From assembly GCF_000308815.1 (NCBI RefSeq), contig NZ_BAFX01000049.1, positions 1-64,000 of the forward strand: DNA of 64,000 bases, given 5' to 3'. A program made the position numbers and the translations under genes. Positions 16,241 to 25,265 of the stretch are shown here, piece by piece. Source of the stretch: Nocardia concava NBRC 100430 (GTDB lineage: Bacteria; Actinomycetota; Actinomycetes; Mycobacteriales; Mycobacteriaceae). The stretch's first letter is position 1. Each line of letters begins with the position of its first letter. The notes under the pieces were generated by a model. That model ran no database searches. It saw only the letters and a list, made by a program, of their open reading frames with translations, and was not told the DNA's origin.

Positions 16241-18028
16241 GTGAGCGCTATTGATGCTGTCGATTCCGTGACCGAGTACCTCGAACGCCGCGACTGGCGG
16301 GTCAATGCCAATGCGAATCAGGGCTATTCGCTGGGCGGGCTGATCCTCAACGCGGCGGGCAAGATCACCGCCAACTACTGGCTGGACCGCGTGTATCCCG
16401 AGGCGATCGGCCGCGCGCACCGCGAGGGCGATCTCCACATCCACGATCTGGACATGCTGTCGGGCTATTGCGCGGGCTGGTCGCTGCGCAGCCTGCTGGT
16501 CGAGGGCTTCAACGGGGTCCCCGGCCAGATCGCCTCCGCGCCGCCGCAGCACTTCTCGGCCGCGTGCGGGCAGGTCGTCAACTTCCTGGGCACCCTGCAG
16601 AACGAGTGGGCCGGCGCGCAGGCGTTCAGCTCCTTCGACACCTACCTGGCCCCGTTCGTCCGCAAGGACTGCCTGACCTATCGCGAAGTGCGCCAGGGCA
16701 TGCAGGAGCTGATCCACAACCTGAACGTGCCCTCGCGCTGGGGCACCCAGACGCCGTTCACCAACCTCACCTTCGACTGGACCTGCCCGGCGGACCTGCG
16801 CGACGAGACGCCCGTGATCGGCGGCGTCCCCATGGACTTCCGCTACGGCGACCTGCAGGCCGAGATGGATCTGATCAACCGCGCCTACATCGAGGTGATG
16901 ACCGAGGGCGACGCCGACGGCCGCGTCTTCACCTTCCCCATCCCGACCTACAACATCACCCGCGACTTCGACTGGGACAGCGACAACGCGCTGCGCCTGT
17001 TCGCCATGACTGCCAAGTACGGGCTGCCCTACTTCCAGAACTTCCTCAACTCCGATCGCGAACCGCACCACATCCGCTCCATGTGCTGCCGCCTGCAACT
17101 GGATCTGACCGAACTGCTCGCGCGCGGCAACGGCCTGTTCGGCAGCGCCGAGCAGACCGGATCGGTGGGCGTGGTCACGGTGAACTGCGCCCGCCTCGGA
17201 TTCCTGTGCGCCGGAGACGAGAACGCGCTGTTCGCGCAGCTGGACGCGCTGCTGGAGCTGGCCTGCGAGAGCCTGGAGATCAAACGCGCGACCGTGCAGC
17301 GGCTCATGGACGACGGGCTCTTCCCTTACACCAAGCGGTATCTGGGCTCGCTGGACAATCACTTCTCGACCATCGGGGTGAACGGCGTCAACGAGATGAT
17401 CCGCAATTTCTCCGGCGGCGCCTCCGACATCACCAGCTTCGGCGGGCACGCCATGGCCGTGCGGCTGCTCGATCACGTGCGTTCGCGCATGGTCGAGTTC
17501 CAGCAGCGCACCGGGCATCTGTTCAATCTGGAGGCCACCCCCGCCGAGGGCGCGACCTACCGGTTCGCCAAGCTGGATCGCGCCCGATTCCCCGGCATCC
17601 GGCAGGCGGGCACGGAATCCAATCCGTACTACACGAATTCGTCGCAGCTGCCCGTCGGCTGGACCGACGATCCCTTCGAAGCCCTGGAACGCCAGGACGA
17701 ATTGCAGGGCAAGTACACCGGGGGCACGGTGCTGCACCTGTACATGTCCGAGCGCATCACGACCGCCGAGGCGTGCCGCACGCTGGTCCGCCGGGCGCTG
17801 GAACGCTTCTCGCTGCCGTATCTGACGGTCACGCCGACGTTCTCGATCTGTCCCGGGCACGGGTATCTGGCCGGCGCCCAGCCGTCCTGCCCCACCTGCG
17901 GTGCCGAGTGTGAGGTGTGGACCCGGGTGATGGGCTATCACCGGCCGGTGTCCTCGTTCAATATCGGCAAGCGCGGCGAGCACGCCGAACGCGTCCCGTT
18001 CCTGGAGCCGTCCGGGGTGCTCGCATGA
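16241..18028 (+). CDS. nrdD: Anaerobic ribonucleoside-triphosphate reductase
   Basis: This glycyl-radical enzyme makes deoxyribonucleotides without oxygen. The body has the ATP-cone-free NrdD fold: NANANQGYSLGGL, HIHDLDMLSGYCAGWSL, CGQVVNFLGTLQNEW and a C-terminal Cys cluster (CPGH, CPTC, AECEVWTR). The radical Gly lies in the R-V-M-G-Y-H segment. The start is uncertain. GTG at 16241 (595 residues) is adopted because the codons upstream are not conserved and overlap the NrdR boxes. ATGs at 16199 and 16229 are alternatives, and the mRNA may be leaderless. The stop overlaps nrdG in ATGA. Confidence 0.92.
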   Translation: MSAIDAVDSVTEYLERRDWRVNANANQGYSLGGLILNAAGKITANYWLDRVYPEAIGRAHREGDLHIHDLDMLSGYCAGWSLRSLLVEGFNGVPGQIASAPPQHFSAACGQVVNFLGTLQNEWAGAQAFSSFDTYLAPFVRKDCLTYREVRQGMQELIHNLNVPSRWGTQTPFTNLTFDWTCPADLRDETPVIGGVPMDFRYGDLQAEMDLINRAYIEVMTEGDADGRVFTFPIPTYNITRDFDWDSDNALRLFAMTAKYGLPYFQNFLNSDREPHHIRSMCCRLQLDLTELLARGNGLFGSAEQTGSVGVVTVNCARLGFLCAGDENALFAQLDALLELACESLEIKRATVQRLMDDGLFPYTKRYLGSLDNHFSTIGVNGVNEMIRNFSGGASDITSFGGHAMAVRLLDHVRSRMVEFQQRTGHLFNLEATPAEGATYRFAKLDRARFPGIRQAGTESNPYYTNSSQLPVGWTDDPFEALERQDELQGKYTGGTVLHLYMSERITTAEACRTLVRRALERFSLPYLTVTPTFSICPGHGYLAGAQPSCPTCGAECEVWTRVMGYHRPVSSFNIGKRGEHAERVPFLEPSGVLA

Positions 18029-18630
18029 TCCGCCTCGGCGGCTGGTCGCGCCTGTCCACCTGCGACTGGCCCGGCAAGCTGGTCACCACGCTGTTCACCC
18101 AGGGCTGTCCGTGGCGCTGCGGCTACTGCCACAATCCGGAGCTGCTCTCGCCGCGCACACCGGCGGCGCTGCAGTGGAACGTGGTGCGGCTGCACCTGTT
18201 CCGCCGTCGTGGCCTGATCGACGGCGTGGTGTTCTCCGGCGGCGAGCCGCTGCTGCAATCCGGCCTGGTCGAGGCGCTGCGCGAGGTGCGGTCCGTGGGC
18301 TTCGCGACCGGCCTGCACACCGCCGGGTCCTATCCGCGCCGGCTGGAGCAGCTGCTGTCGGCGGGGTTGCTCGACTGGGTCGGTTTCGACGTGAAGGCCC
18401 CGCCCGCCCGCTACGACGACATCACCGCCACCCGCGGCAGCATCCGCCCCGCCGCCCGCAGCCTGCGCGTACTGCTCGACTCCGGCGTCGCACACCAGCT
18501 CCGCACCACCATCGATCCCGACCAGCTCGGCCCCCGCGACCTCGACGACCTGGACCGCTGGCTGCACGACCTGGGCGCGGAACCCACCGTGCGCCAACCG
18601 GTCCGGCGACTGGCCACGACCGGAGGCTGA
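18025..18630 (+). CDS. nrdG: Anaerobic ribonucleotide reductase activating protein (radical SAM)
   Basis: The 201-residue protein carries the radical-SAM cluster motif C-P-W-R-C-G-Y-C (Cys28, Cys32, Cys35) and the SAM-binding S-G-G-E-P. It installs the glycyl radical on NrdD. The gene is coupled to nrdD by a 4-bp overlap. The sequence after residue 170 is more variable than usual but the frame is intact. A strong terminator follows. Confidence 0.92.
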   Translation: MIRLGGWSRLSTCDWPGKLVTTLFTQGCPWRCGYCHNPELLSPRTPAALQWNVVRLHLFRRRGLIDGVVFSGGEPLLQSGLVEALREVRSVGFATGLHTAGSYPRRLEQLLSAGLLDWVGFDVKAPPARYDDITATRGSIRPAARSLRVLLDSGVAHQLRTTIDPDQLGPRDLDDLDRWLHDLGAEPTVRQPVRRLATTGG

Positions 18631-18690
18631 CGCCCGAGTGATCCTGGGCGTCAAGGTCACCGGACACGACAGCAACCGACTCCGCAACGC

Positions 18691-18732
18691 ACGAAACCCC
18701 CGGTCCGCAATAGTTGCGACCGGGGGTTTCGT
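18691..18732 (+). terminator. Rho-independent terminator after nrdDG
   Basis: ACGAAACCCCCGGTC and its complement form a 15-bp stem with a 12-nt loop, ending just before the left attachment site. Confidence 0.85.
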
Positions 18733-18761
18733 TGTGATCAGCGATCTTTGGAGTCAGGGGC

Positions 18762-18818
<57 letters not shown>

Positions 18819-18829
18819 GCACACCATCC

Positions 18830-18876
18830 CTGGTCAGAGCCTTTCCGTAGAGCGCCCGTGCATCCCCTGTGCAACA
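18830..18876. repeat. Putative integrase arm-type sites, left end
   Basis: CTGGTCAGAGCCTT at 18830-18843 is the exact reverse complement of 35617-35630, and both copies sit 11 bp from their att core. Just beyond, GTGCATC (18858) and GTGCAACA (18869) resemble GTGCAATC (35529) and GTGCAACA (35540) near the right end in direct orientation. In the excised circle these would flank the core as arm sites. Confidence 0.65.
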
Positions 18877-18886
18877 TCGTCCACCG

Positions 18887-20005
18887 TCAGCGCATGAAAA
18901 TGCCAGGTGGCAGGATCGCCGCGTCACCGTGCTCGGCCAACTCGCTGAGACGCTTGGCAATCTCCCGATCCCGCCCGGCGACCGCATGCAAATAGCGAGA
19001 AGCCATCGCGTCCGAGGAATGCCCGGCACGCTTCTTCAGATCCGCCAGGGTCGCACCCGAGGCCGCCGACAGCGACTGCCCGGTGTGGCGCAGATCGTGG
19101 AACGAGCCCGTAAACCCGACCTGCTTCTTGGCTCTGCCGAACGCTTGTGAGATCGCGTTGCCGCGCATCGGCAGCCCGTCGCGACCGACGAAGAACCGCT
19201 CGGTGCCCGCCCACTTCTCGGCATGCTCGCGCAGATAAGGCGTGAGGTGCGGCGGGATGGCGATCGGGCGCACGCCGGCGGTGGTCTTGGGTGCCTTGTC
19301 GAATTTGACCGGGCTCTCCAGTAGCTCCACCCGATTCTGGAAGATCCAGACGATGCCAGCCGTCACGTCCACGTCGGTGGTGCGCAGCGCGCACAGTTCC
19401 CCACGCCTGATCTCGCACCAGGCCGCCAGCAGTACCGCCGCCCGGTATCGGGGAGTGATCGCATCCACCAATTCCTCCACCGTATTCGGTGTGGCGATCG
19501 GCCGCTCCTTGGCCCGGTCCGAGCCCGCGCCCTTGACCTTGCAGGGGTTCTCGCGAATTCCCTTCTCCCGCAGGGCATTGTTCATCACCGCCCGCAGGAA
19601 GCGATAGGACTGCGCGATCGAGGTCCGACCGCCGGTGCCCGCCATGGCTTCGGCATACCACTGCCGAACAACCACTGGACTGATCGCGATCAGCGGCATG
19701 TCCTGGAGCATGACCATGTGCAGGCGCAGATTGCGGAGGCATGTCTCCTCCCAGCGCGGCCCGACATCCGGGCTGTCCCGCAGATACGCCTTCGCGTAGT
19801 CCTGGAACCGCTCTCGGCCGATGCCCTCATCGAGCCAGGTACCCCGACTGATGTCGTTCTCCACCTGCACCAGCCACCGGTCCGCGTCCGTGCGCGTACG
19901 GAACGTGTAGGGCGCGTTCTGGCGCTTGCCATTCGGGCCGGTGTACGACGCCTGGAACCGCCCGGAAGGCAGCTTGCGGATCATGCCGAACCGTCGGCGT
20001 CCCAT
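18887..20005 (-). CDS. int: Tyrosine recombinase, element integrase
   Basis: The 372-residue protein has an N-terminal arm-binding region, a SAM-like core-binding domain (about 65-165) and a catalytic domain with R200 (CEIRRGEL), H303-x-x-R306 (HDLRH), H329 (GHSS) and nucleophile Tyr338 (ASRYLH). It catalyses site-specific integration into the tRNA-Pro 3' end and, with Xis, excision. The start is the ATG at 20005 which overlaps the xis stop (TGATG). The stop lies 68 bp from attL, the expected place for a tRNA-targeting integrase. Confidence 0.95.
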   Translation of the reverse strand: MGRRRFGMIRKLPSGRFQASYTGPNGKRQNAPYTFRTRTDADRWLVQVENDISRGTWLDEGIGRERFQDYAKAYLRDSPDVGPRWEETCLRNLRLHMVMLQDMPLIAISPVVVRQWYAEAMAGTGGRTSIAQSYRFLRAVMNNALREKGIRENPCKVKGAGSDRAKERPIATPNTVEELVDAITPRYRAAVLLAAWCEIRRGELCALRTTDVDVTAGIVWIFQNRVELLESPVKFDKAPKTTAGVRPIAIPPHLTPYLREHAEKWAGTERFFVGRDGLPMRGNAISQAFGRAKKQVGFTGSFHDLRHTGQSLSAASGATLADLKKRAGHSSDAMASRYLHAVAGRDREIAKRLSELAEHGDAAILPPGIFMR

Positions 20006-20223
20006 CAGGCCACCACCCTGCCGCCGCTCCAGCGCACCCGCACCGGTTCCACACATCCGGCTTCCGCGTACGCATCGAGATCCGCGAGCTTGAAGCGCAA
20101 ATGACCGCCGACCTTGTAAAAGCGCACCCGCCGCTCAGCGACCAGTCGGCGGATGAACCGCGGCTTGGCGTCGAGATACTCGGCCGCTCCGTGCAGATCC
20201 ACGTAGCCTTCGTTCCTGATCAT
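20005..20223 (-). CDS. xis: Excisionase, MerR-like helix-turn-helix
   Basis: The 72-residue protein has the short winged-helix pattern of plasmid and phage excisionases (DLHGAAEYLDAKPRFIRRLV, then FYKVGGHLRFKLADLDAYAE). Such proteins bend attachment-site DNA and steer the integrase to excision. It is coupled to int by a 1-bp overlap, as in pSAM2. Confidence 0.88.
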   Translation of the reverse strand: MIRNEGYVDLHGAAEYLDAKPRFIRRLVAERRVRFYKVGGHLRFKLADLDAYAEAGCVEPVRVRWSGGRVVA

Positions 20224-20238
20224 GGGTCTTCCTCCCGG

Positions 20239-21918
20239 CTATGCGGCAGTCGGTATTGCTGAATGTTCCTGTCCATCAAGTGTTTCCGCCGCGAGCTTGG
20301 CGATCAGGTATTGCGCCCGCCATCCCGATCTCTTGGCGATCGCGCTCATGATCAGCTGTTCACGCAGTGGACGATCCGGGTCTCCGGGTTCCACCGGGCG
20401 CATGTGCAGGCGACCGGTCTCGGCCTTGGTGATACCGACCGAGGCGAGCAGTTGCCGAACGAATTCCGCGCGATCGGCACGATGATCGGGCAGGGTCTTG
20501 CCGGACCAGCGGCGCGAGACCAGGACCCGACGCCCGGGCAGGCCCAGGGTGTCTCGGCGGTGCGCCTTGCCCTTGCAGCGGCCAGGGACGGTCTTGTCGG
20601 AGACACCGCGGGGGACGATGCCGTAGCGCAGCCACACGGGGCAGCGCGGCGAGCACGGGGTGAGGGTCAGCTCGTGGTGCAGCCGGTCGTAGTGAGCCAG
20701 GGTGCGCGGTGAATCGGACTCCAGCACTTCGCCGATGGATTTGTGTAGGTACTTGGTGACGTAGCGGATGGCCTTGTCGGCATCCTCGCCGGCGACCATG
20801 CCTTTGATGTGGCGGGGGTCGACCTGCACGCCGAAGCGGACGGTATGGGCCGGTTCGAACTCGTCCACCTCGCCTATCACGTCGAGCGCGTCATCGATCG
20901 ACGGCAGCGCGCGCCCGGTCCGTGGATCGGTGAAGGTCGCGCCGTCGAAGACCGGCATGTGGTCGTCGTCGTAGACCGGGTGATCGAAATGCGGCATCCA
21001 CACCTGGTGATAGGTCGCCGCGGTCACCAGCGCGATCAGCTTGCGCGACACCGGGGTTCGCAACAGGACGTGCAGGTGCGGGGCGCCGCGTTTCTGCGGC
21101 TCCATCACCGCGAAGTACTGGATGTCGTAGCCGAGGGCGCGCCGCAGGTTCTGGATCCAGCGGTCGAACAGGGCGGCGAAGTAGATCGTGTCGCGAGCCG
21201 CCCGGGTGTAGTCGTAGGTCTTGGGGTCGCGGGGTGAGCCGTCGGAGCAGACCTTGCCGTTGGCGTCGCGCCCGCCGACGCGGTTGATCGCACCGTAGGA
21301 GGGCAGGGTCAGCGTGCACAGCATGCCGGGCCGGTACTTGCCTCCCAGCAGCTCGCCGACGGTGCGTTTGGCGACCTTGCGCCGGGGCAGGTTCGGGGTG
21401 TCCTGGCGGCGGCGGGTCGAGCGCTGGCGGCGAGGCTTGGCGGTGGCATCGAGGGCGGGGAACCGGCCGCGGACACCGGACTCCCGCAAGTCGACATCCA
21501 GCGCCGTCACCACCTCGCGCAGCGCTTCAGCGAGTTCGAGATCGCCAATCGCCTTGGCCTGCTTGTACTGCTCGGCCATCTCCGCACGCTCGGTCAATGC
21601 CTGCATCTGCCAGCTGCTCGGGTCGGCGGTGGGATCGACCGGTTCCTTGTCCAGGTGCCAGCCCTCGCGGCACTGTTGAATGCGCAGGGCGCGAGCGGCT
21701 TTCGCGCATGCGGGGCACACCGATTCCAAGGTGGACTTGCAGGGTGCGCCCTCGTAGGTGACCTTGCCCGTCGCCGGGTCGAACACGCGCATGGCGATCG
21801 GGCGGCGGCACACGTCGAATTTCTCGGCGGCGGCTTGAGCGATGTCGTGCAGATCCGGCTGAGCCCGGCGGGCAGCGGCGGTTTCCTTTGCAGCCGTCGT
21901 GATTTCGGTGGCGGTCAT
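20239..21918 (-). CDS. RepSA-like rolling-circle replication initiator
   Basis: The 559-residue protein begins with a Cys-rich segment (CRRPIAMRV, VCPACAKAARALRIQQC). A histidine motif P-H-L-H-V-L-L near residues 280-286 resembles the HUH metal site of rolling-circle initiators, with R-Y-V-T-K-Y-L-H-K as a candidate catalytic Tyr region around residue 390. This layout is that of RepSA of pSAM2 and other actinobacterial integrative elements, which replicate after excision to aid transfer. The origin is often inside or beside the gene, but none is assigned here. Confidence 0.85.
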   Translation of the reverse strand: MTATEITTAAKETAAARRAQPDLHDIAQAAAEKFDVCRRPIAMRVFDPATGKVTYEGAPCKSTLESVCPACAKAARALRIQQCREGWHLDKEPVDPTADPSSWQMQALTERAEMAEQYKQAKAIGDLELAEALREVVTALDVDLRESGVRGRFPALDATAKPRRQRSTRRRQDTPNLPRRKVAKRTVGELLGGKYRPGMLCTLTLPSYGAINRVGGRDANGKVCSDGSPRDPKTYDYTRAARDTIYFAALFDRWIQNLRRALGYDIQYFAVMEPQKRGAPHLHVLLRTPVSRKLIALVTAATYHQVWMPHFDHPVYDDDHMPVFDGATFTDPRTGRALPSIDDALDVIGEVDEFEPAHTVRFGVQVDPRHIKGMVAGEDADKAIRYVTKYLHKSIGEVLESDSPRTLAHYDRLHHELTLTPCSPRCPVWLRYGIVPRGVSDKTVPGRCKGKAHRRDTLGLPGRRVLVSRRWSGKTLPDHRADRAEFVRQLLASVGITKAETGRLHMRPVEPGDPDRPLREQLIMSAIAKRSGWRAQYLIAKLAAETLDGQEHSAIPTAA

Positions 21919-22556
21919 CAGGCGATGTCCTTCCAGCGGAGGCGGTCGGTGGGCAGCTTGATCGGGTCAGCGAGGGAATCGCCGTGGCGGAACACCAGTT
22001 CCACGTGACGGGGGCCGGCATCGATGGCGCGGCATTGGTGCGCGCCGAAGGTGTGGGCCAGCCGGACGGCGCAGGTGTGGTAGTCCTCGGGTGACTGGCC
22101 TTCGAGCATCCGCACGCGGACGCGGTCGATGCCTTCGCCGATGGTCATGGCGCGCAGCCGCGGCACGTACAGCTTGTCGGTTTCTCGGTCGGTCAGCCCG
22201 CACGCTTTCATCCGTGGCACCCAGCGGCGGCGGTAGCGGAACCAGCGCAGGAACCGCACCTCTGCACGGCGGATCACCCAGCGGCGGAACGAATCCGGCC
22301 ACAGCGCAAGCCACAGAGCCAGGGCGGCGAGATCCAGGCCCACGATGAAGAGTCCAGCGGGCCAAGCGATCACCACACCAGCGGTGACGGCCAGGCCGAT
22401 CGGCAGCGAGATCATCGGGAACAGCAGCGCCCACCACACCGCGACGAATACCGCGGTCACCGTGGCGATGATCAGGTTGCCGAGCGCGGTGAGGACGGTG
22501 TCGCCGAAGCGGTGTTCGCCAGCAAGCCGGACGTCCTGGACGGTGTCGTGGTTCAT
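21918..22556 (-). CDS. Membrane protein resembling the N-terminal part of TraB/TraSA
   Basis: The 212-residue protein has three hydrophobic helices in residues 25-90. A basic segment (FRRWVIRRAEVRFLRWFRYRRRW) and a soluble domain with IDRVRVRMLEGQSPEDY and LAHTFGAHQCR follow. These match the region that in many actinobacterial transfer proteins precedes the FtsK-like ATPase. Here the ATPase is a separate gene 3 kb away, so this may be a split-off membrane or adaptor subunit (inference). Overlaps on both sides couple it to rep and to the methyltransferase. Confidence 0.6.
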   Translation of the reverse strand: MNHDTVQDVRLAGEHRFGDTVLTALGNLIIATVTAVFVAVWWALLFPMISLPIGLAVTAGVVIAWPAGLFIVGLDLAALALWLALWPDSFRRWVIRRAEVRFLRWFRYRRRWVPRMKACGLTDRETDKLYVPRLRAMTIGEGIDRVRVRMLEGQSPEDYHTCAVRLAHTFGAHQCRAIDAGPRHVELVFRHGDSLADPIKLPTDRLRWKDIA

Positions 22557-24037
22557 GCCGCCACCTGTCCTACGTCGTGGCCGAGGGCTTGCGCGAGCGC
22601 GGAGACCAGATCCCTTGCCGCGGGCGGTGTTACAGCGTTTCCAGCCTGTCGCACCCGTTCACGGCGGTTGCCGAGGATCACGTACGCCGGGTCGAAGGCC
22701 ATGGCGCGGGCGATCTCGGAGGGTTCGAGCATCCGGAATTCGCAGTCCTCCACGGTGGTGGCGGCAGTGGCCAGCCCGTGGTGGTTGCCCGAGGCGGCGA
22801 CCGTGTCCAGGGGTTCGGTCAAGGCTTTGGCGGTGTTGTTGTTGCGCAGCGGCACCACGAACGCGAACCGGTCTCGGGTGGTCACCGTGGCCATGGGCTG
22901 GCCGACGGCCTGGGCGGTGCCGTTGCTGTAATAGGGCACCAGCAACGCGGTTTCACTGCGGCCGGTCATCGTGCGAGCCGGCGCGGTGACCGGGCGCGCG
23001 TGCAGACCGTCGCGGGCCTCCACCGGGATCAGCAGGGCATCGTTCTCGGTGGTGGTGCGCGTGGACATCGGCAGACTCACCGGCGCGGCAGCGTCGCGGC
23101 GAGTGCCGCCCGTGGGCACCAGCAGTGCGGGATCACCGACGAAGCGCTGCAATCCCGCGCGGATGCGGGCCATGGTCTTCGGGGACAGCGGGCCTTCGCC
23201 GATGATCTGCTTGGTGGTCTTGTCGCGGAAAACACGGGTCGGGCGGTCTCCGATGCGTTCTCCGCGCAGCTGCCAGTCGATGACGGTGGAGGCGGGCAGC
23301 CAGGCCGGTTCGACCACGGTGTTGCGGCACGACACCGCGGGGCAGCGCCACAGGTATTGGAAGCGGTAGCGGCCCCACGGGCGGTCCGGGTTCTTCCACG
23401 CCTGCACCGCGCGGATCTCGCGGTCGCAGTTCGGGCACCAGGCGCGCGGGCGGATCCACTGATCCAGGTCCGGGGCGCGGTCCTCGGCACGCCAGCACAC
23501 CACGTAGAGTCGGTCGCGGGACTGCGGGGCCGGGTCTCCGCCGATGGCGGCGTGCATGCTGTTGAGGTAGACGACCTTGAAGCGATACCCGAGCAGGCTC
23601 AGGGCGTGCTGCCAGGCGGGCCACATCACCCACTTCGCGGCATCCACCACGTTCTCCACGACCATGGCGCGGTAGCGGTGCTGCTCGGCGAAGCGCACCA
23701 CGTCCCACATGGTCGCGCGGGAGCGTTCGGCCGCCTCGTCGGGCAGTAACTCGCCGAACAGGTCCGGCTGAATATCGGCGGCGCGGCGGCGGCCGCGGGC
23801 CTGGCTGTGGTTCGTGCACGAGGGCGAGGCCCACAGCAGATCGGTGCGGGGGAACAGCCGCGGATCAACCTGCGAGATGTCGGCACACGCGTGATCGGTG
23901 GCGGGGTGGTTGGTGTTGTGGGTATCGACCGCCAGCTGCCAGTGGTTGGCGGCGTAGCGGATCTCGACACCGGGTACGAGGGCGGCGCCCGAGCTGGAAC
24001 CGCCAGCGCCGCAGAACAAGTCGGTCAGGGTGAGCAT
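22553..24037 (-). CDS. C5-cytosine DNA methyltransferase, element-encoded
   Basis: The 494-residue protein has motif I DLFCGAGGSS (6-15), a catalytic motif IV with Cys74 in ASPSC (the usual form is PPC), motif VI ENV (128-130), motif VIII QSRDRLY (172-178) and a C-terminal RQAGNAVTPP. A CPNC/CPAVSC four-Cys cluster (201-237) forms a probable zinc ribbon in the target-recognition region. No restriction nuclease is encoded nearby, so it probably marks the element DNA against host nucleases or regulates it. The recognition site is not predictable. It overlaps both neighbours. Confidence 0.88.
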   Translation of the reverse strand: MLTLTDLFCGAGGSSSGAALVPGVEIRYAANHWQLAVDTHNTNHPATDHACADISQVDPRLFPRTDLLWASPSCTNHSQARGRRRAADIQPDLFGELLPDEAAERSRATMWDVVRFAEQHRYRAMVVENVVDAAKWVMWPAWQHALSLLGYRFKVVYLNSMHAAIGGDPAPQSRDRLYVVCWRAEDRAPDLDQWIRPRAWCPNCDREIRAVQAWKNPDRPWGRYRFQYLWRCPAVSCRNTVVEPAWLPASTVIDWQLRGERIGDRPTRVFRDKTTKQIIGEGPLSPKTMARIRAGLQRFVGDPALLVPTGGTRRDAAAPVSLPMSTRTTTENDALLIPVEARDGLHARPVTAPARTMTGRSETALLVPYYSNGTAQAVGQPMATVTTRDRFAFVVPLRNNNTAKALTEPLDTVAASGNHHGLATAATTVEDCEFRMLEPSEIARAMAFDPAYVILGNRRERVRQAGNAVTPPAARDLVSALAQALGHDVGQVAA

Positions 24038-24603
24038 CAGCGGATCTCCTCTGGAAGCGCGAACAGTGACAGCTGTTCGACGGTGGCCTTGCGGCGTCGA
24101 GATTTGGCGACCTGTGCGGCGGCGGCCTTCACAATCGGATTCACCTGCGACGCAGTCGATTTCCTGGTGACGCGCGTGATCGCGGAAAGGACGGCGGGAT
24201 CGGTACAGGTGTACAGACCCATCCGACCGCCGCCGCTCACCGGATCGGGGAAGGCGGTCGGGGTGCCCAGCGTCCAGTGGTAGATGCCCGGGGCGTGCTC
24301 ACCCCATTGCGGGCAGCAGCCGTCGTCGGCGGGGTGAACGTTGAGCAGCTCGGCGAGGCCGAGGTATCCGGTGGCGCATTGCGGGGCGGTGTCGAAGCCG
24401 TCCATGCCCAGCCGGGCGGCCATAGCGGCCCCCGCCGCATCCCACGTCTTTCCAGCGTGGATGACGACCAGGCCGCGGTAATCGGTTGTCCACGTCCGAT
24501 TTTCGATCCTCTTGGGTCCGGCGACGATCAAGTTCGCCCAGGGACGTCGGACCGACAGGCACCGCACCGATTCGAGGGTCTGCGGCATGGTGAGGCCGGT
24601 CAT
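24037..24603 (-). CDS. ASCH-domain protein
   Basis: The 188-residue protein has the ASCH fold signature near the N-terminus (CLSVRRPWANLIVAGPKRIENRTW), the R-G-L-V-V-I-H-A strand and G-Y-L-G-L-A-E-L, followed by a basic C-terminal tail (KSRRRKATV). ASCH domains are PUA-like and bind RNA or modified nucleotides. Lying directly behind the cytosine methyltransferase with overlapping codons, it could read or process that modification (inference). The start is the ATG at 24603, which overlaps the preceding stop. Longer upstream frames are not conserved. Confidence 0.8.
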   Translation of the reverse strand: MTGLTMPQTLESVRCLSVRRPWANLIVAGPKRIENRTWTTDYRGLVVIHAGKTWDAAGAAMAARLGMDGFDTAPQCATGYLGLAELLNVHPADDGCCPQWGEHAPGIYHWTLGTPTAFPDPVSGGGRMGLYTCTDPAVLSAITRVTRKSTASQVNPIVKAAAAQVAKSRRRKATVEQLSLFALPEEIR

Positions 24604-24875
24604 AGCGTCGGGTCCCATTCCTCGGGGTTCCAGTCGATGGCCTCGATGAGCATCGTTCCGCACCGCGGGCAATAGCCTTTGCGTGACCACTCGGTCCAGT
24701 CGCAGTCGAGTTCCTCGCAGGTGAGTGGCTTGACGAATCCGCAAGCAGTGCACTGCAATTCCTCGTCGCAATCGGGCCGGGAGATCACGACAGTGAACGG
24801 GGATCCGCATTGTTCGCAGCCGCCGAGGTCATGCTCAGGAGGCACGGGCGGAGTGTTGGGACGCCAGGTGTTCAT
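24600..24875 (-). CDS. Zinc-ribbon protein, unknown function
   Basis: The 91-residue protein has paired CxxC motifs (CEQC, CTAC, then CEELDC and CPRC), enough for two zinc ribbons. It ends in an acidic, Trp-containing tail. The start at 24875 is fixed by ATGA coupling to the gene before it. The role in the element is unknown. Confidence 0.7.
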   Translation of the reverse strand: MNTWRPNTPPVPPEHDLGGCEQCGSPFTVVISRPDCDEELQCTACGFVKPLTCEELDCDWTEWSRKGYCPRCGTMLIEAIDWNPEEWDPTL

Positions 24876-25042
24876 GCCGCCCACCGCCCGCCGAGGTAGT
24901 CCACGGCCAGGCCGAGCGCGCGGTCGTCCTCGTCGATGGGGTCGGCGGCAGTGTCGAGCGGGTCGAAGCCGTTGCGCTCCAGCCAGAACCGCAACGAGAT
25001 CTGGGTATCGAGACCGCGCTCGAAGCGGTGACCGCTACTCAT
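24872..25042 (-). CDS. Small element protein, 56 residues
   Basis: The reading frame MSSGHRFERGLD... runs from the ATG at 25042 to 24872 and overlaps genes on both sides (8 and 4 bp). Slightly acidic and soluble, it shows no recognised domain. The chained overlaps and consistent codon use support that it is expressed. Confidence 0.6.
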   Translation of the reverse strand: MSSGHRFERGLDTQISLRFWLERNGFDPLDTAADPIDEDDRALGLAVDYLGGRWAA

Positions 25043-25265
25043 GATCGAGCTCCTTGTCGGCCGTGGGCGGCTGAGGATCGGGCGCCTGCCCGGCCGCGGG
25101 CGGCATGGCCAGTTCGATGTAGACGCGCACACCGGCTCCGGTGCGGTTGCGGTAGGGGGTTTCGTCGACGACCATCCGGAATTGCTTGGAGGCCAGCAGT
25201 TCGGCGATGACCATGGTGATGTCGCCGAGGTCGCCGGACAGGCGGATCTGGACGGTGTTGTTCAT
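25035..25265 (-). CDS. Small element protein, 76 residues
   Basis: It begins MNNTVQIRLSGDLGD at 25265 and contains alternating beta-like and helical stretches, then a Pro-rich end. No family is recognised. Its start overlaps the upstream stop in ATGA and its end overlaps the next gene by 8 bp. Confidence 0.6.
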   Translation of the reverse strand: MNNTVQIRLSGDLGDITMVIAELLASKQFRMVVDETPYRNRTGAGVRVYIELAMPPAAGQAPDPQPPTADKELDHE

